Of a DNA stretch of 64,000 nucleotides, positions 23,745 through 32,679 are shown piece after piece. The position numbers were made by a program, and so were the translations under genes. The notes beneath the pieces were generated by a model. The model made no database searches. It was not told the origin of the DNA and worked only from the letters and a program-made list of their open reading frames with translations. The DNA comes from Mucilaginibacter lacusdianchii. GTDB taxonomy: Bacteria > Bacteroidota > Bacteroidia > Sphingobacteriales > Sphingobacteriaceae. The stretch's first letter is position 1, and every line of letters starts with the position of its first letter. The stretch covers positions 1,364,001-1,428,000 of the forward strand of contig NZ_WSRW01000001.1 of assembly GCF_009770985.1 (NCBI RefSeq), written 5' to 3'.

Positions 23745-25382
23745 ATGCGTTCAGTCACTGCAAAGCAAATTAAGCATGTATTTTTATTATTATGGATTGG
23801 AATAAGTAGTACTGCTTTTGCACAATCCGATAGAACTATCCTGCAACAGGCACAAGCGCTTAGTCAGCTTCACCCCGATTCGGCTTTAAAGCTTTTAAAA
23901 GAATTACAGGCCCAAGCTGGTACCGAAAATAAACCTACCGCCGCGTCTATTTTGCAACTAATGGGGCAAATTTGTTTTAACCAAGGGCACTACGCACAAG
24001 CACTGGAGTTTTACCTGCATGCCGATAAACTGTTTACCCAAACCGGTAATAAAGATATGCAGGCAGGCAACTTGGGTAAAATGGGCGTTTTATATTACTA
24101 TAATAAAGAAGTTAACAAAGCACAAAGTTTATTCAAGAAGTCACTTAGCCTATATCAGCAAACCCGGAATATAAAAGGACAGGCAGAAATATTAGGCGAA
24201 ATTGGTCACCTGTTTGAAAAACGGCAGTTATATGACAGCGCATTCCATTATCAGCAACAGGCTTTAATCCATTACAATCAGATTCACGATCAGCAAGGCG
24301 TTGCCAAAATCTATGAAAACCTAGGCAGCATCTATGAAGATTTGGCCAAGTACGATTCGGCCTATACCTGCTTTAATCAGGCAAAAACGTTATATAATCA
24401 GGGCCATAATACTATAGCCAGTATTGAGGTAATTAACAATATTGGCGATGTGCTGCGCAAAACGGAGCATTATGCTGAAAGCGTACAGCAATCAAGGCAA
24501 GCCTATGCACTAGCCTCAAAAACACACAATCTTTATCAATTGGCGGCCGCTAGTCGGGATTTAGGTAAAAGTTATCAGTTACTTAAGCAAATGGACAGCG
24601 CTTATCATTATTTGGAACTAAGCCGCAAATACTCATTGGAAATCTATTCAAAAGAGGGGCTAAATCAAACCGCATTTTTGCAGGTACTGTATGATATCAA
24701 CAAAAAGAGTGAAGAGATAATTCAGCTGAATGCCCATCGCCGTACCAATCGAATCATCACCGCATCGGCAATTACCATTGTGGTATTACTAGTTATTATT
24801 GCCATCATCATCTTTAGTCGGCAGCGGCTAAAAATCAAAGACCAGCGTATGCTGGCCGAACAAAACCAATCCATTTATCAGGCACAGCACGAACTGATGC
24901 AACTGGAACTGAAGAATAAGCAGTTGGAAGAAGAATCATTAAAACAGCAACTGGATTTAAAAAGCCGTGAGTTGTCTACCCATACGCTCAACTTAATCAA
25001 AAACAACCAGTTGCTGGAAGACATGCGGAATACGCTGCAAGAGATGGTAAAGGATGATAAACGCGACCAGAAAAAGCAGATGCAGCAGATTATTCACCAA
25101 ATTAATCAGGGCTTTAATCACGAACAGCATTGGAAAGAATTTACTTCTGCATTTGAGCAGGTACACCAGCAGTTTTTTAAAAATTTAAAGCAGCACAGTA
25201 CCGACCTAACTTCAACAGATATGCGCCTGATTGCCCTGCTCAAAGTAAACATGGATTCTAAAGATATAGCCGGTTTGCTCGGTATCTCGCTGGATAGTTT
25301 ACGGGTAGCAAGGTACCGGTTACGCAAAAAATTAAACTTGGAGCAGGGTGATAACCTGTCTACATTCATCCAATCACTATAG
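23745..25382 (+). CDS. Membrane-anchored TPR sensor with C-terminal HTH
   Basis: 545 residues. The order is: signal peptide ending AFAQ (about 1-27), six to seven tetratricopeptide repeats (about 45-320, e.g. GQICFNQGHYAQALEFYLHADKLF), one transmembrane helix (about 336-358, ITIVVLLVIIAIIIF), a long coiled coil (about 375-450) and a LuxR-like helix-turn-helix (about 490-545, DIAGLLGISLDSLRVARYRLRKKL). The TPR part would sit in the periplasm and the DNA-binding end in the cytoplasm, making a one-protein membrane sensor. It stands directly upstream of a TonB receptor/phytase unit and shares a Pho-like element with it, so it may control it. Confidence 0.85.
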   Translation: MRSVTAKQIKHVFLLLWIGISSTAFAQSDRTILQQAQALSQLHPDSALKLLKELQAQAGTENKPTAASILQLMGQICFNQGHYAQALEFYLHADKLFTQTGNKDMQAGNLGKMGVLYYYNKEVNKAQSLFKKSLSLYQQTRNIKGQAEILGEIGHLFEKRQLYDSAFHYQQQALIHYNQIHDQQGVAKIYENLGSIYEDLAKYDSAYTCFNQAKTLYNQGHNTIASIEVINNIGDVLRKTEHYAESVQQSRQAYALASKTHNLYQLAAASRDLGKSYQLLKQMDSAYHYLELSRKYSLEIYSKEGLNQTAFLQVLYDINKKSEEIIQLNAHRRTNRIITASAITIVVLLVIIAIIIFSRQRLKIKDQRMLAEQNQSIYQAQHELMQLELKNKQLEEESLKQQLDLKSRELSTHTLNLIKNNQLLEDMRNTLQEMVKDDKRDQKKQMQQIIHQINQGFNHEQHWKEFTSAFEQVHQQFFKNLKQHSTDLTSTDMRLIALLKVNMDSKDIAGLLGISLDSLRVARYRLRKKLNLEQGDNLSTFIQSL

Positions 25383-25405
25383 TCTTATATTAGTTAAAAA
25401 CCGTG

Positions 25406-25422
25406 TTAACATTATCTTAATG
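25406..25422 (+). promoter_or_regulatory. Pho-box-like repeat before the TonB receptor
   Basis: TTAACA (25406-25411) and TTAATG (25417-25422) have the same 11-bp period as the element before the TPR regulator, within the shared string GTTAACATTnnCTTAA. A tandem GGTAACGGTAACGG-like stretch follows. It lies about 38 nt upstream of the -10 candidate, farther than in a classical Pho promoter. Confidence 0.4.
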
Positions 25423-25459
25423 TAACGGTAACGGAATGATAATGGAGTCTATTGTAATA

Positions 25460-25467
25460 TACATTTG
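25460..25467 (+). promoter_or_regulatory. Candidate -10 element of the receptor/phytase operon
   Basis: TACATTTG matches TAnnTTTG and leaves a leader of about 145 nt before the receptor gene. Confidence 0.5.
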
Positions 25468-25616
25468 CTTGTTTATCAATTAGTTGTGTAGTGGCGTTGC
25501 CTTTTGGTTTACGGTTTATGTAACGTTGTTTCCTTTTTGTAACAGCTAAAGTTTCGGCAGTTTAAAATGCATTTTCACATTTGCGGCATCAAAGCAAATG
25601 CATCAAACTCCCTAAA

Positions 25617-28391
25617 ATGAATAAACTGTTACAAACCCTTTTACTTTTCCTGTTGGGTATTAGCGTGGCACAGGCCACTACCATAAAAGGCCATGTATAC
25701 GATCAAAAAACCGGCGAGCCACTGGTAGGCGCAACCATAGTGCTAGACCGTGCCGGCAAATCAACCAGTACCGGCTTAGACGGTTCTTTCCAGATCAAAG
25801 AAGTAAAACCTGGCAATTATACCTTACGCATTAGTTACGTGATGTATAAAACCGCTATTCAGGAAATTGAAGCTACTAAAGAAGAGGATGGCTATCATCA
25901 TCTCAAAATATATTTGGAACCAGCAGGTAAAAACCTAGCCGAAGTATCAGTAATCTCCAAAAAAGATGGCTCTGCCGAGCGTGAAGCCCGCCGTTTGGAA
26001 CAACAATCTACCCCGGTAATGAATATTGTTTCAGGCCGTGCTATAGAGGTATCGCCAGATATTACGGTAGCCAATGTTATACAGCGTGTATCAGGCGTTT
26101 CAGTTGAGCGCAACAGTAATGGCGATGCGCAGTATGCCATTATACGCGGTATGGATAAACGCTATAATTATACCTTGGTAAACGGCGTAAAAATACCCAG
26201 CCCTGATAACCAGTACCGCTATGTGCCTTTGGATATTTTTCCGGCTGATTTGTTAGACCGCCTGGAGATTTCCAAAACCCTTACCCCGAATATGGAAGGC
26301 GATGCAGTTGGCGGCGTAACAAACATGGTAATGAAAGATGCGCCCGACAGATTGATGGTTACCGGTAATATTGCCGGTGGTTACAACCAGTTGTTTTTCG
26401 ACCGCAATTTTACCAGCTACGATTATTCGCAGATTAACCATAAATCTCCTTACGAAATCAATGGCCGCTCTTACCAGGCTACGGCTAATGATTTTCCGAA
26501 AGGAACGTTTAACTATAGCAGTAAAGCCCCGGCACCAAACCTGGTAGGTAGTTTAACACTGGGTCAGCGTTTTTTTAACAGTAAGTTAGGTGTTATTTTA
26601 TCTGGTAGTTACCAAAACACTTACCGGGGCAGTAATAGCACTTTGTACAACACATCTGTAAACAGTACTGATGCTTATGCTACAATTACTGCTAAAAACG
26701 AGCGCCAATACTCAGATCAGCAAAAGCGCTATGGTTTAAACAACAAAATAGATTATGCTATTAATAGCCATAACAAATTAACCTTATCTAACATATACGT
26801 AAAGCTGGATAATATTCAGGTACGTGATGAGGTGGAAACACCTTACAATGGTAACTACAATCCTGATAAAGGAAATGCCGAACTGGTTTACAGTACCCGT
26901 AGCCGCTTAACAAAGCAACAAATTTATAACAGCACCCTGCATGGCGATCACAGGCTGTTGAATAACCGGTTTAAAATCCAATGGTCGGCCGTGTATTCAT
27001 CTGCTCAAAATGATGTGCCTGATAACACCACCATCAGTTTGAATGGTTTGCGCCAGAATGGGAACGAGTTTCGTACCGTGCTGGTAAATACCAACCCGGT
27101 AACGCACCGTTGGGAGCGCAATACCGACGAGGATAAAGCCGGTTACTTAGATTTAACTTACACCGTGCCTGTTGCCAAAGTAAATGTTGATTTCAGTGCA
27201 GGTGGTTTATACCGCGACAAACAACGCAGCAGCTTTTATAACAACTACAATTTATATCCTTTAAACTCTACCGCCGTTTATGGTACCGATTTTACCAACT
27301 ATGCCGATATCGCCCTGGGTGTATCTAACGGTACCGGTGCAGTAAGTAATCCGTTAACTTACGATGCTTCTGAAAAAACAAGTGCTGGTTACGGTATGGT
27401 TAAATTCAACTTGCATGGCTTGCAGGTAGTGGGTGGTGTTCGGGTTGAGCATACCGATCAAGGTTATAACCTGTTATTCCCGGCCGGCGAGTTGCGTCCG
27501 ACAGGTAGCCAGGTATATACCGACGTGTTGCCGAGTTTAACATTAAAATATAAGCTAGCAGAAAATCAGCAATTACATGGGGCCTATTTTAAATCATTAA
27601 ACCGCCCCGGTTTTTATGAAATTGTACCTAGCAAAGTTGTAAACGAAGATTACCAGGAGCGTGGCAACCCCGATTTACAACGTGCTATTGCCCATAACTT
27701 CGACTTGCGTTATGAGTTATTTCCCAATGCGTCAGAACAGCTTTTGGCTGGTGTATTTTATAAAACTATCTTAAATCCAATCGAGTATACTTTCCAGGCT
27801 GATGCTACCCGTGGTCAGGATATTTATTACACGCCCGGAAACTTTGGTACGGCCCGCAACTATGGTGCTGAGGTAGATTATATCAAATATTTCAACAAAC
27901 TGGGTATCAAAGCAAATTATACCTACACCCATTCCAGAATTACCACGCCAAAAACCACACGGCAGATAGACGCCGCTACCGGCGATTTGAAACCGGTTTT
28001 GGTAGATCAAACCCGTCCGCTGTTTGGCCAATCGGCACATGTGGCTAACGCATCCTTGCTGTACCGCGATACTAAAAAGGGATGGGATGCACAGCTGGCT
28101 GCTTCTTACATCGGCGAGCGTATCAATACTGTATCACAGTTTTTGAACAACGATTTATGGCAAAAAGGCTTTATCCAGATGGATGCCTCGGCCGAGAAAC
28201 GGTTTAAAAATCACTTAACTGTTTTCATCAAAGCAGGTAACCTTTTGAATACCCCAACCAAGCTGTTTATCAAAGGCACCAACCCTATCAACGATAATTT
28301 GAAAGAAAACATCATATCTAACGGGCAAACGCTTATCCGCAACGATTACTACAAGCAAAGCTACCTGTTGGGCATACGTTACAAATTTTAA
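25617..28391 (+). CDS. TonB-dependent outer-membrane receptor
   Basis: 924 residues from ATG 25617, where a clean signal peptide begins (MNKLLQTLLLFLLGISVAQA); the upstream ATG at 25581 adds 12 unlikely residues. The N-terminus is a carboxypeptidase-like domain (TIKGHVYDQKTGEPLVGATIVL...GLDGSFQI), then the plug (TPVMNIVSGRAIEVSPDITVANVIQRVSGVSVERNSNG, AIIRGMDKRYNYTLVNGVKIPSPD) and a 22-strand barrel ending ...YLLGIRYKF. It imports a scarce ligand using TonB energy. There is no SusD partner; instead a beta-helix lipoprotein and a phytase follow, so a phosphate-containing substrate such as inositol phosphate is a reasonable guess. Confidence 0.95.
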   Translation: MNKLLQTLLLFLLGISVAQATTIKGHVYDQKTGEPLVGATIVLDRAGKSTSTGLDGSFQIKEVKPGNYTLRISYVMYKTAIQEIEATKEEDGYHHLKIYLEPAGKNLAEVSVISKKDGSAEREARRLEQQSTPVMNIVSGRAIEVSPDITVANVIQRVSGVSVERNSNGDAQYAIIRGMDKRYNYTLVNGVKIPSPDNQYRYVPLDIFPADLLDRLEISKTLTPNMEGDAVGGVTNMVMKDAPDRLMVTGNIAGGYNQLFFDRNFTSYDYSQINHKSPYEINGRSYQATANDFPKGTFNYSSKAPAPNLVGSLTLGQRFFNSKLGVILSGSYQNTYRGSNSTLYNTSVNSTDAYATITAKNERQYSDQQKRYGLNNKIDYAINSHNKLTLSNIYVKLDNIQVRDEVETPYNGNYNPDKGNAELVYSTRSRLTKQQIYNSTLHGDHRLLNNRFKIQWSAVYSSAQNDVPDNTTISLNGLRQNGNEFRTVLVNTNPVTHRWERNTDEDKAGYLDLTYTVPVAKVNVDFSAGGLYRDKQRSSFYNNYNLYPLNSTAVYGTDFTNYADIALGVSNGTGAVSNPLTYDASEKTSAGYGMVKFNLHGLQVVGGVRVEHTDQGYNLLFPAGELRPTGSQVYTDVLPSLTLKYKLAENQQLHGAYFKSLNRPGFYEIVPSKVVNEDYQERGNPDLQRAIAHNFDLRYELFPNASEQLLAGVFYKTILNPIEYTFQADATRGQDIYYTPGNFGTARNYGAEVDYIKYFNKLGIKANYTYTHSRITTPKTTRQIDAATGDLKPVLVDQTRPLFGQSAHVANASLLYRDTKKGWDAQLAASYIGERINTVSQFLNNDLWQKGFIQMDASAEKRFKNHLTVFIKAGNLLNTPTKLFIKGTNPINDNLKENIISNGQTLIRNDYYKQSYLLGIRYKF

Positions 28392-28422
28392 AAGCAATAC
28401 AGATATTAAAAGTCAGTAAATC

Positions 28423-29685
28423 ATGAAATTAAAACAGTTATTTAATGTGTTGGCACTATCGTGCATCCTGAGCATTCTGCTTGCCGGTTGCGAAAAAGCC
28501 AACAAAGATGTGGATACATCAGCCATTGATGGCTCTGCCATTGGTGAGGTATCGGGTGTGTGGACCAAAGGCAGCACACAAGTTATAAAAGGTGATATTG
28601 TGATCCCTGCAGGTAAATCTTTAACCATAGAAGAAGGTGTTACGGTACTGATGGATACCGTTGCCAAGCCGGAAATCATTGTAAAGGGGAATCTGTACTC
28701 ATTGGGTACCGAGCAAAATCCGGTAAAATTCACGGTTAATGATTTTTATAAAACCGACGCCAAAAAGTTTGGCAAAATGTGGGGCGGTATATTGGCTGCT
28801 CCTTCCTGTGCCGAGCTGGTGCTTGATCATACCATATTAGAGTATGGTGGTAGTACCACATCAGATGCATCAACCTCGGTAAAACAGGGTTTGTATAAAG
28901 CTACCGCTGGCGAGAATTTACCGGTATTGTGGTTCTCGAACGTAAATGGTAAGCTTATCGTTACCAACAGTGTTTTCCGCAATTTTCAGGAAGACTGTAC
29001 TTACATTGAAGGTGGTAAAATCATCTTTGCTAATAATGTATTTTATACTACCGGTGTAACCGGCGGCGAGGCCATGAACTTCAAGTCGGGCTGTTTGGCC
29101 GATGTGGCTTACAATCTGGTATACAGCACCAATACCAACGCCTTAAAACTATCTAACTCGGGCGACCGTACGCCCCAAGCCTATATCATTGCATACAACA
29201 ATACGCTGGTAAACACAGGCTGGCGCAGGCCAACAGCTAAAGGCGGTTCGGTTTGGGTAGAAGCCACCGTACGCGCCGAGTTATACAACAACCTGTTTGC
29301 CAATACCCGTTTTGGTGTAAAACGTGATACTAAAAAGCCTGAAGATTCACGCTCGGTATTTAAAAACAACTGGTATTATGGTTATGATCAGGCCACGGTT
29401 AATCAGTTTCAACCTACTGCCGAAGTTGTAGCTGGTGTAAATGATGTTATCAGTACAAAGGCAGGTGATAATGATCCTAAGTTTGTAAATTATCCCCTAA
29501 ATACATCTGTTAACAATGCGGTATTTAATACCAGCTGGGATTTTCATTTGCAAGCCGGTTCACCAGCTTTAACCAAAGGCATCACCACTTTTACCCGGCA
29601 TTATGCAGCCGGTATTACAGCTAACGGTGTAACTTATACATCTCCTGCTCCAGCTAATTTTGTGGGTGCATTTGGAACTAGATAA
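28423..29685 (+). CDS. Beta-helix lipoprotein of the phytase operon
   Basis: 420 residues. The lipobox LLAGC (about 20-24) gives a lipid anchor. The mature part has the repeating short strands of a right-handed parallel beta-helix (GDIVIPAGKSLTIEEGVTVLMD, LVLDHTILEYGG, GKLIVTNSVFRNF, GGKIIFANNVFYTTG, AYIIAYNNTLVNTG, AELYNNLFANTRFGV). It is 31 nt behind the receptor gene and ends 64 nt before phytase. It probably acts at the cell surface as a substrate-binding partner of the receptor; no catalytic residues can be assigned. Confidence 0.8.
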   Translation: MKLKQLFNVLALSCILSILLAGCEKANKDVDTSAIDGSAIGEVSGVWTKGSTQVIKGDIVIPAGKSLTIEEGVTVLMDTVAKPEIIVKGNLYSLGTEQNPVKFTVNDFYKTDAKKFGKMWGGILAAPSCAELVLDHTILEYGGSTTSDASTSVKQGLYKATAGENLPVLWFSNVNGKLIVTNSVFRNFQEDCTYIEGGKIIFANNVFYTTGVTGGEAMNFKSGCLADVAYNLVYSTNTNALKLSNSGDRTPQAYIIAYNNTLVNTGWRRPTAKGGSVWVEATVRAELYNNLFANTRFGVKRDTKKPEDSRSVFKNNWYYGYDQATVNQFQPTAEVVAGVNDVISTKAGDNDPKFVNYPLNTSVNNAVFNTSWDFHLQAGSPALTKGITTFTRHYAAGITANGVTYTSPAPANFVGAFGTR

Positions 29686-29749
29686 TACAGATATTTATAT
29701 GATTTTACCGGTGATGCTTATCTGTATTACCGGATTTTTTAAGTGTTGA

Positions 29750-30841
29750 ATGAATAAATTTAAACTGCTGTATACAGCACCTTTAATTTTAACTTTTTTT
29801 ACTGCAGCTTGCCAGCCGTCGGCACCAAGCCAAAGTAATCCGTTGGTAGTTATATCAGCCGAAGTAAAACCTGTAGTGATTACTGAACCGGTGGAATATG
29901 ATACCGATGATCCGGCTATTTGGGTAAATCCTAAAAATGCTGCCCAGAGCTTGGTTATAGGTACCGATAAAAATGCCGATGGCGGTTTGTATGTATTTGA
30001 TTTGAACGGTAAAATAGACCATAGCAAAACAGTAAAAGGGTTAAAGCGCCCTAATAATGTTGATATTGCCTGCGGTTTGATGTTAAATGGCAAGCCTACC
30101 GACATTGCCATCACCACCGAACGCATGACACACAAGCTGCGCATATTTTCATTACCCGATATGCAACCTGTTGACAATGGCGGTATTGAAGCCTTTGCCA
30201 ATGAAACCGGTAACGAGTACCGCGACCTGATGGGGATTGCTACGTACACGGCACCCGACGGAAAAATATACGCTATAACCGGCCGCAAAAATGGTCCGCT
30301 AACCGGCGGCTACCTGTGGCAATACTTATTGAGCGATGATGGTACCGGGCATGTTAAAGCTACGCTGGTACGTAAGTTTGGCGAATACAGCGGTAAAAAA
30401 GAAATAGAGTCTATTGCCGTAGATAATGAAATGGGTTACGTTTACTACTCCGACGAGCAAACGGGCGTGCGCCAGTACTATGCCGATCCGGCAAAGGGTA
30501 ATCAGCAACTGGCCATTTTTGGTACATCTGGCTTTGCAGCCGATCATGAAGGAATTTCCATTTATAAACTAACAGCAGCCACAGGCTATATATTGGTTTC
30601 TGATCAGGGCGCTAACCGTTTCCAGGTTTTTAGCCGCGAGGGATCTGCGAAAAATCCTTATGAGCACAAATTGCTAAAAATTGTGCCGGTAGCTGCCCGC
30701 CAAAGCGATGGATCAGACGTGCTGGCACAACCGTTGAATAAACAGTTTAAGCATGGCCTGTTTGTAGCCATGAGCGATGACAAGACGTTTCATTATTACC
30801 GCTGGGAGGATATTGCGGGTAAAGAACTCAAAAACAAATAG
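29750..30841 (+). CDS. Beta-propeller phytase (BPP), lipoprotein
   Basis: 363 residues. The start has a signal and a lipobox-like TAAC. Phytase marks are: DTDDPAIWVNPKNAAQSLVIGTDKNADGGLYVFDLNGK (the D-D-P-A-I-W and G-T-D-K motifs of the first blade), RPNNVDIACG, IAITTERMTHKLRIF, EIESIAVDNEMGYVYYSDEQTGVRQYYAD, ADHEGISIYK and LVSDQGANRFQVFSREG. These calcium-dependent enzymes release phosphate from myo-inositol hexakisphosphate. Together with the upstream receptor and lipoprotein it gives a phosphate-scavenging operon. Confidence 0.93.
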   Translation: MNKFKLLYTAPLILTFFTAACQPSAPSQSNPLVVISAEVKPVVITEPVEYDTDDPAIWVNPKNAAQSLVIGTDKNADGGLYVFDLNGKIDHSKTVKGLKRPNNVDIACGLMLNGKPTDIAITTERMTHKLRIFSLPDMQPVDNGGIEAFANETGNEYRDLMGIATYTAPDGKIYAITGRKNGPLTGGYLWQYLLSDDGTGHVKATLVRKFGEYSGKKEIESIAVDNEMGYVYYSDEQTGVRQYYADPAKGNQQLAIFGTSGFAADHEGISIYKLTAATGYILVSDQGANRFQVFSREGSAKNPYEHKLLKIVPVAARQSDGSDVLAQPLNKQFKHGLFVAMSDDKTFHYYRWEDIAGKELKNK

Positions 30842-30855
30842 TAGTTAGCAAACTG

Positions 30856-31500
30856 CTATTTGTTTTTTACAATAATGCTTTCAATAACGGCGGTAGCATC
30901 CTCGCACTTGTCGGTCGCTTTTTCTAATGCTGCCAATATTTCCGTGTATTTTATCAGTTCAATAGAGTTGGTTTCTTGAGCCACAATGGCCGAGAGGGCT
31001 TGGTTATAAACACGGTCGGCATAACGCTCCAGCTGCTTAATGCTGTTGCAGCATTGCGTCATGGAGTCTGTGTTTTTTAAGTCGTTCAGGGCTTGTACAC
31101 AATTATTCAAAGCCATGCTGGCTTCAATTACAATACCGGCTATATCTTTGGCTGCAGGCGATACATATTCCAGTTTGTATAAATTGATGCGGCGGGCGGC
31201 AATGTGAATACTGTCACAAACGTCATTAATGGCTGAGGCCAAAGCATACATATCATTCCGCTCAAAAGGCGATATCAGCGCTTTTGATGAGACATGATAA
31301 ACCTGATGTTTTAGCTCATTTCCCTTAAGCTTTAAGTGGTTAATCTGGTTGAAGTGTATGCTGCTCTTATGAGCAGATTCATCACTTACAGCTTTATACA
31401 GCAGTTCAGACATCTGCACATTGTTTACCGATGACTGGTTAAACAGGTTAAAGAATACATCGTTTTTAGGAAGCAAAAACTTAAAGAAAGCAGATGTCAT
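30856..31500 (-). CDS. DUF47 family protein (PhoU-like)
   Basis: 214 residues, all-helical with no membrane segment. The family pattern is clear: FFNLFNQSSVNNVQMSELLYKAV, SPFERNDMYALASAINDVCDSIHIAARRI and LEKATDKCEDATAVIESIIVKNK. DUF47/PhoU-like proteins usually accompany PiT phosphate transporters and adjust phosphate uptake. No transporter gene is next to it here; its stop lies 14 nt from that of the phytase gene in a tail-to-tail arrangement, which fits a phosphate theme for this region. Confidence 0.88.
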   Translation of the reverse strand: MTSAFFKFLLPKNDVFFNLFNQSSVNNVQMSELLYKAVSDESAHKSSIHFNQINHLKLKGNELKHQVYHVSSKALISPFERNDMYALASAINDVCDSIHIAARRINLYKLEYVSPAAKDIAGIVIEASMALNNCVQALNDLKNTDSMTQCCNSIKQLERYADRVYNQALSAIVAQETNSIELIKYTEILAALEKATDKCEDATAVIESIIVKNK

Positions 31501-31592
31501 GAATCAACTATTTACAGCGAAACTACCATGGTGGTGTTAACCGTATATCACCTTACTTTTAATTCTCTAGTTAGCCTTCAGGTAAAAACAAA

Positions 31593-31617
31593 AAGCCACT
31601 TTGTGTTAAAGTGGCTT
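31593..31617 (-). terminator. Intrinsic terminator (minus strand)
   Basis: AAGCCACTTT pairs with AAAGTGGCTT around GTGTT; on the minus strand it is followed by TTTTTGTTT. It ends the RibD-like gene. Confidence 0.7.
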
Positions 31618-31700
31618 AATTAAGTGTGATATAGAAACTGGTGCGGTAAAGGATAATTTCAAATTCATTTTTTAAATTATCCCTTACCCATTGTCAATAG

Positions 31701-32405
31701 CTATTTATTCCCAAAGCGATACTTGATCCATAATACGCCTTCGTCCAACTGCTGCACTTCGGTAAGTTGTAGTTGCGTAGCCGGCTTTTTTTGCAGGTAG
31801 CTGCTTACCTCAAAAGTAGTAGGCGAGCCGGGTGTGCCGTCGGCAATAGGAAGTAATAGCAAGCTCAATTCGTCAATTAACCCCTCATTAAGTACCGAAC
31901 CGTTTACATGTCCACCGCCTTCCAGCATCAGCGTTTGTATGGGAAACAATTCTGCCAGCTGGTTCAAGGCCGAACTAAAATCTATTTCTTCTTTTCCTGC
32001 AAAAATATAGGATATGCCTTTTTGCTGTAAGTAGTATAAATAATCATCGCTTACCTGTTCGGTAAGCACTTCAACAACGTGGTCGCCACCGGTTTGATTG
32101 CTGTTCCAGCCCAGTTTGCCGTGCGCATCTATGGCAATGGCAAACGACGTAGCGTTTTTGTCGCCAATAAAGGGCTCACGTGCTATAGGGCTATCTGGTT
32201 TCTGCGGCTCGGGTTGTACGCCATCTGTAAAATCTCTTTCCATGGTTACCCGGCCGCACATCCAGGCCTGGCTTTCAAAAGTTTCGTGGTACTTTTCAAA
32301 AAAGCCCGCATAGGTTTTTGTCAATTGCTCATCTCCCCAGTTGCCGGATATGATACGACCGTCAACGGTGCTCATCATATGGCAAATCACATATGGTTTT
32401 TTCAT
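31701..32405 (-). CDS. RibD C-terminal/dihydrofolate reductase-like protein
   Basis: 234 residues from ATG at 32405 (MKKPYVICHMMSTVDGRI); a longer start at 32447 lacks family similarity. Motifs of the RibD reductase fold are MSTVDGRI, ESQAWMCGRVTMERDF, TLMLEGGGHVNGSVLNEGLIDELSLLLLPIADG. Family members reduce pyrimidine or pterin intermediates with NADPH, but stand-alone copies such as this have unknown substrates. It is a single-gene unit. Confidence 0.88.
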   Translation of the reverse strand: MKKPYVICHMMSTVDGRIISGNWGDEQLTKTYAGFFEKYHETFESQAWMCGRVTMERDFTDGVQPEPQKPDSPIAREPFIGDKNATSFAIAIDAHGKLGWNSNQTGGDHVVEVLTEQVSDDYLYYLQQKGISYIFAGKEEIDFSSALNQLAELFPIQTLMLEGGGHVNGSVLNEGLIDELSLLLLPIADGTPGSPTTFEVSSYLQKKPATQLQLTEVQQLDEGVLWIKYRFGNK

Positions 32406-32679
32406 GGTATGTAAATCGTTCAATAGTATCTCACTTAAACAGATCAAGCGCTTGTTTGATTTAAAATAGATAACCCTTGACCGTATCCTTCACTAACTAG
32501 TATTGCAATCAGCAGCAGGTTAAGTTAGTGTGGTGAAGCTCTTTTCTGTAAAAATCTTATAAAACATTCTTTACTGCGCCTGTCCTTACATCTAACATCT
32601 GCAATTAATTTTTATAATTGAGGAAGCGTTTATTGATGCTATCTTAACAGATCGTTTAAAGCGTATTGAAACTTCCGAT

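Noticed and set aside
25421..25434. Tandem GGTAAC as a CRISPR or microsatellite start
   Set aside because: Only two units; more likely part of a regulatory site. No CRISPR array was seen anywhere in the window.
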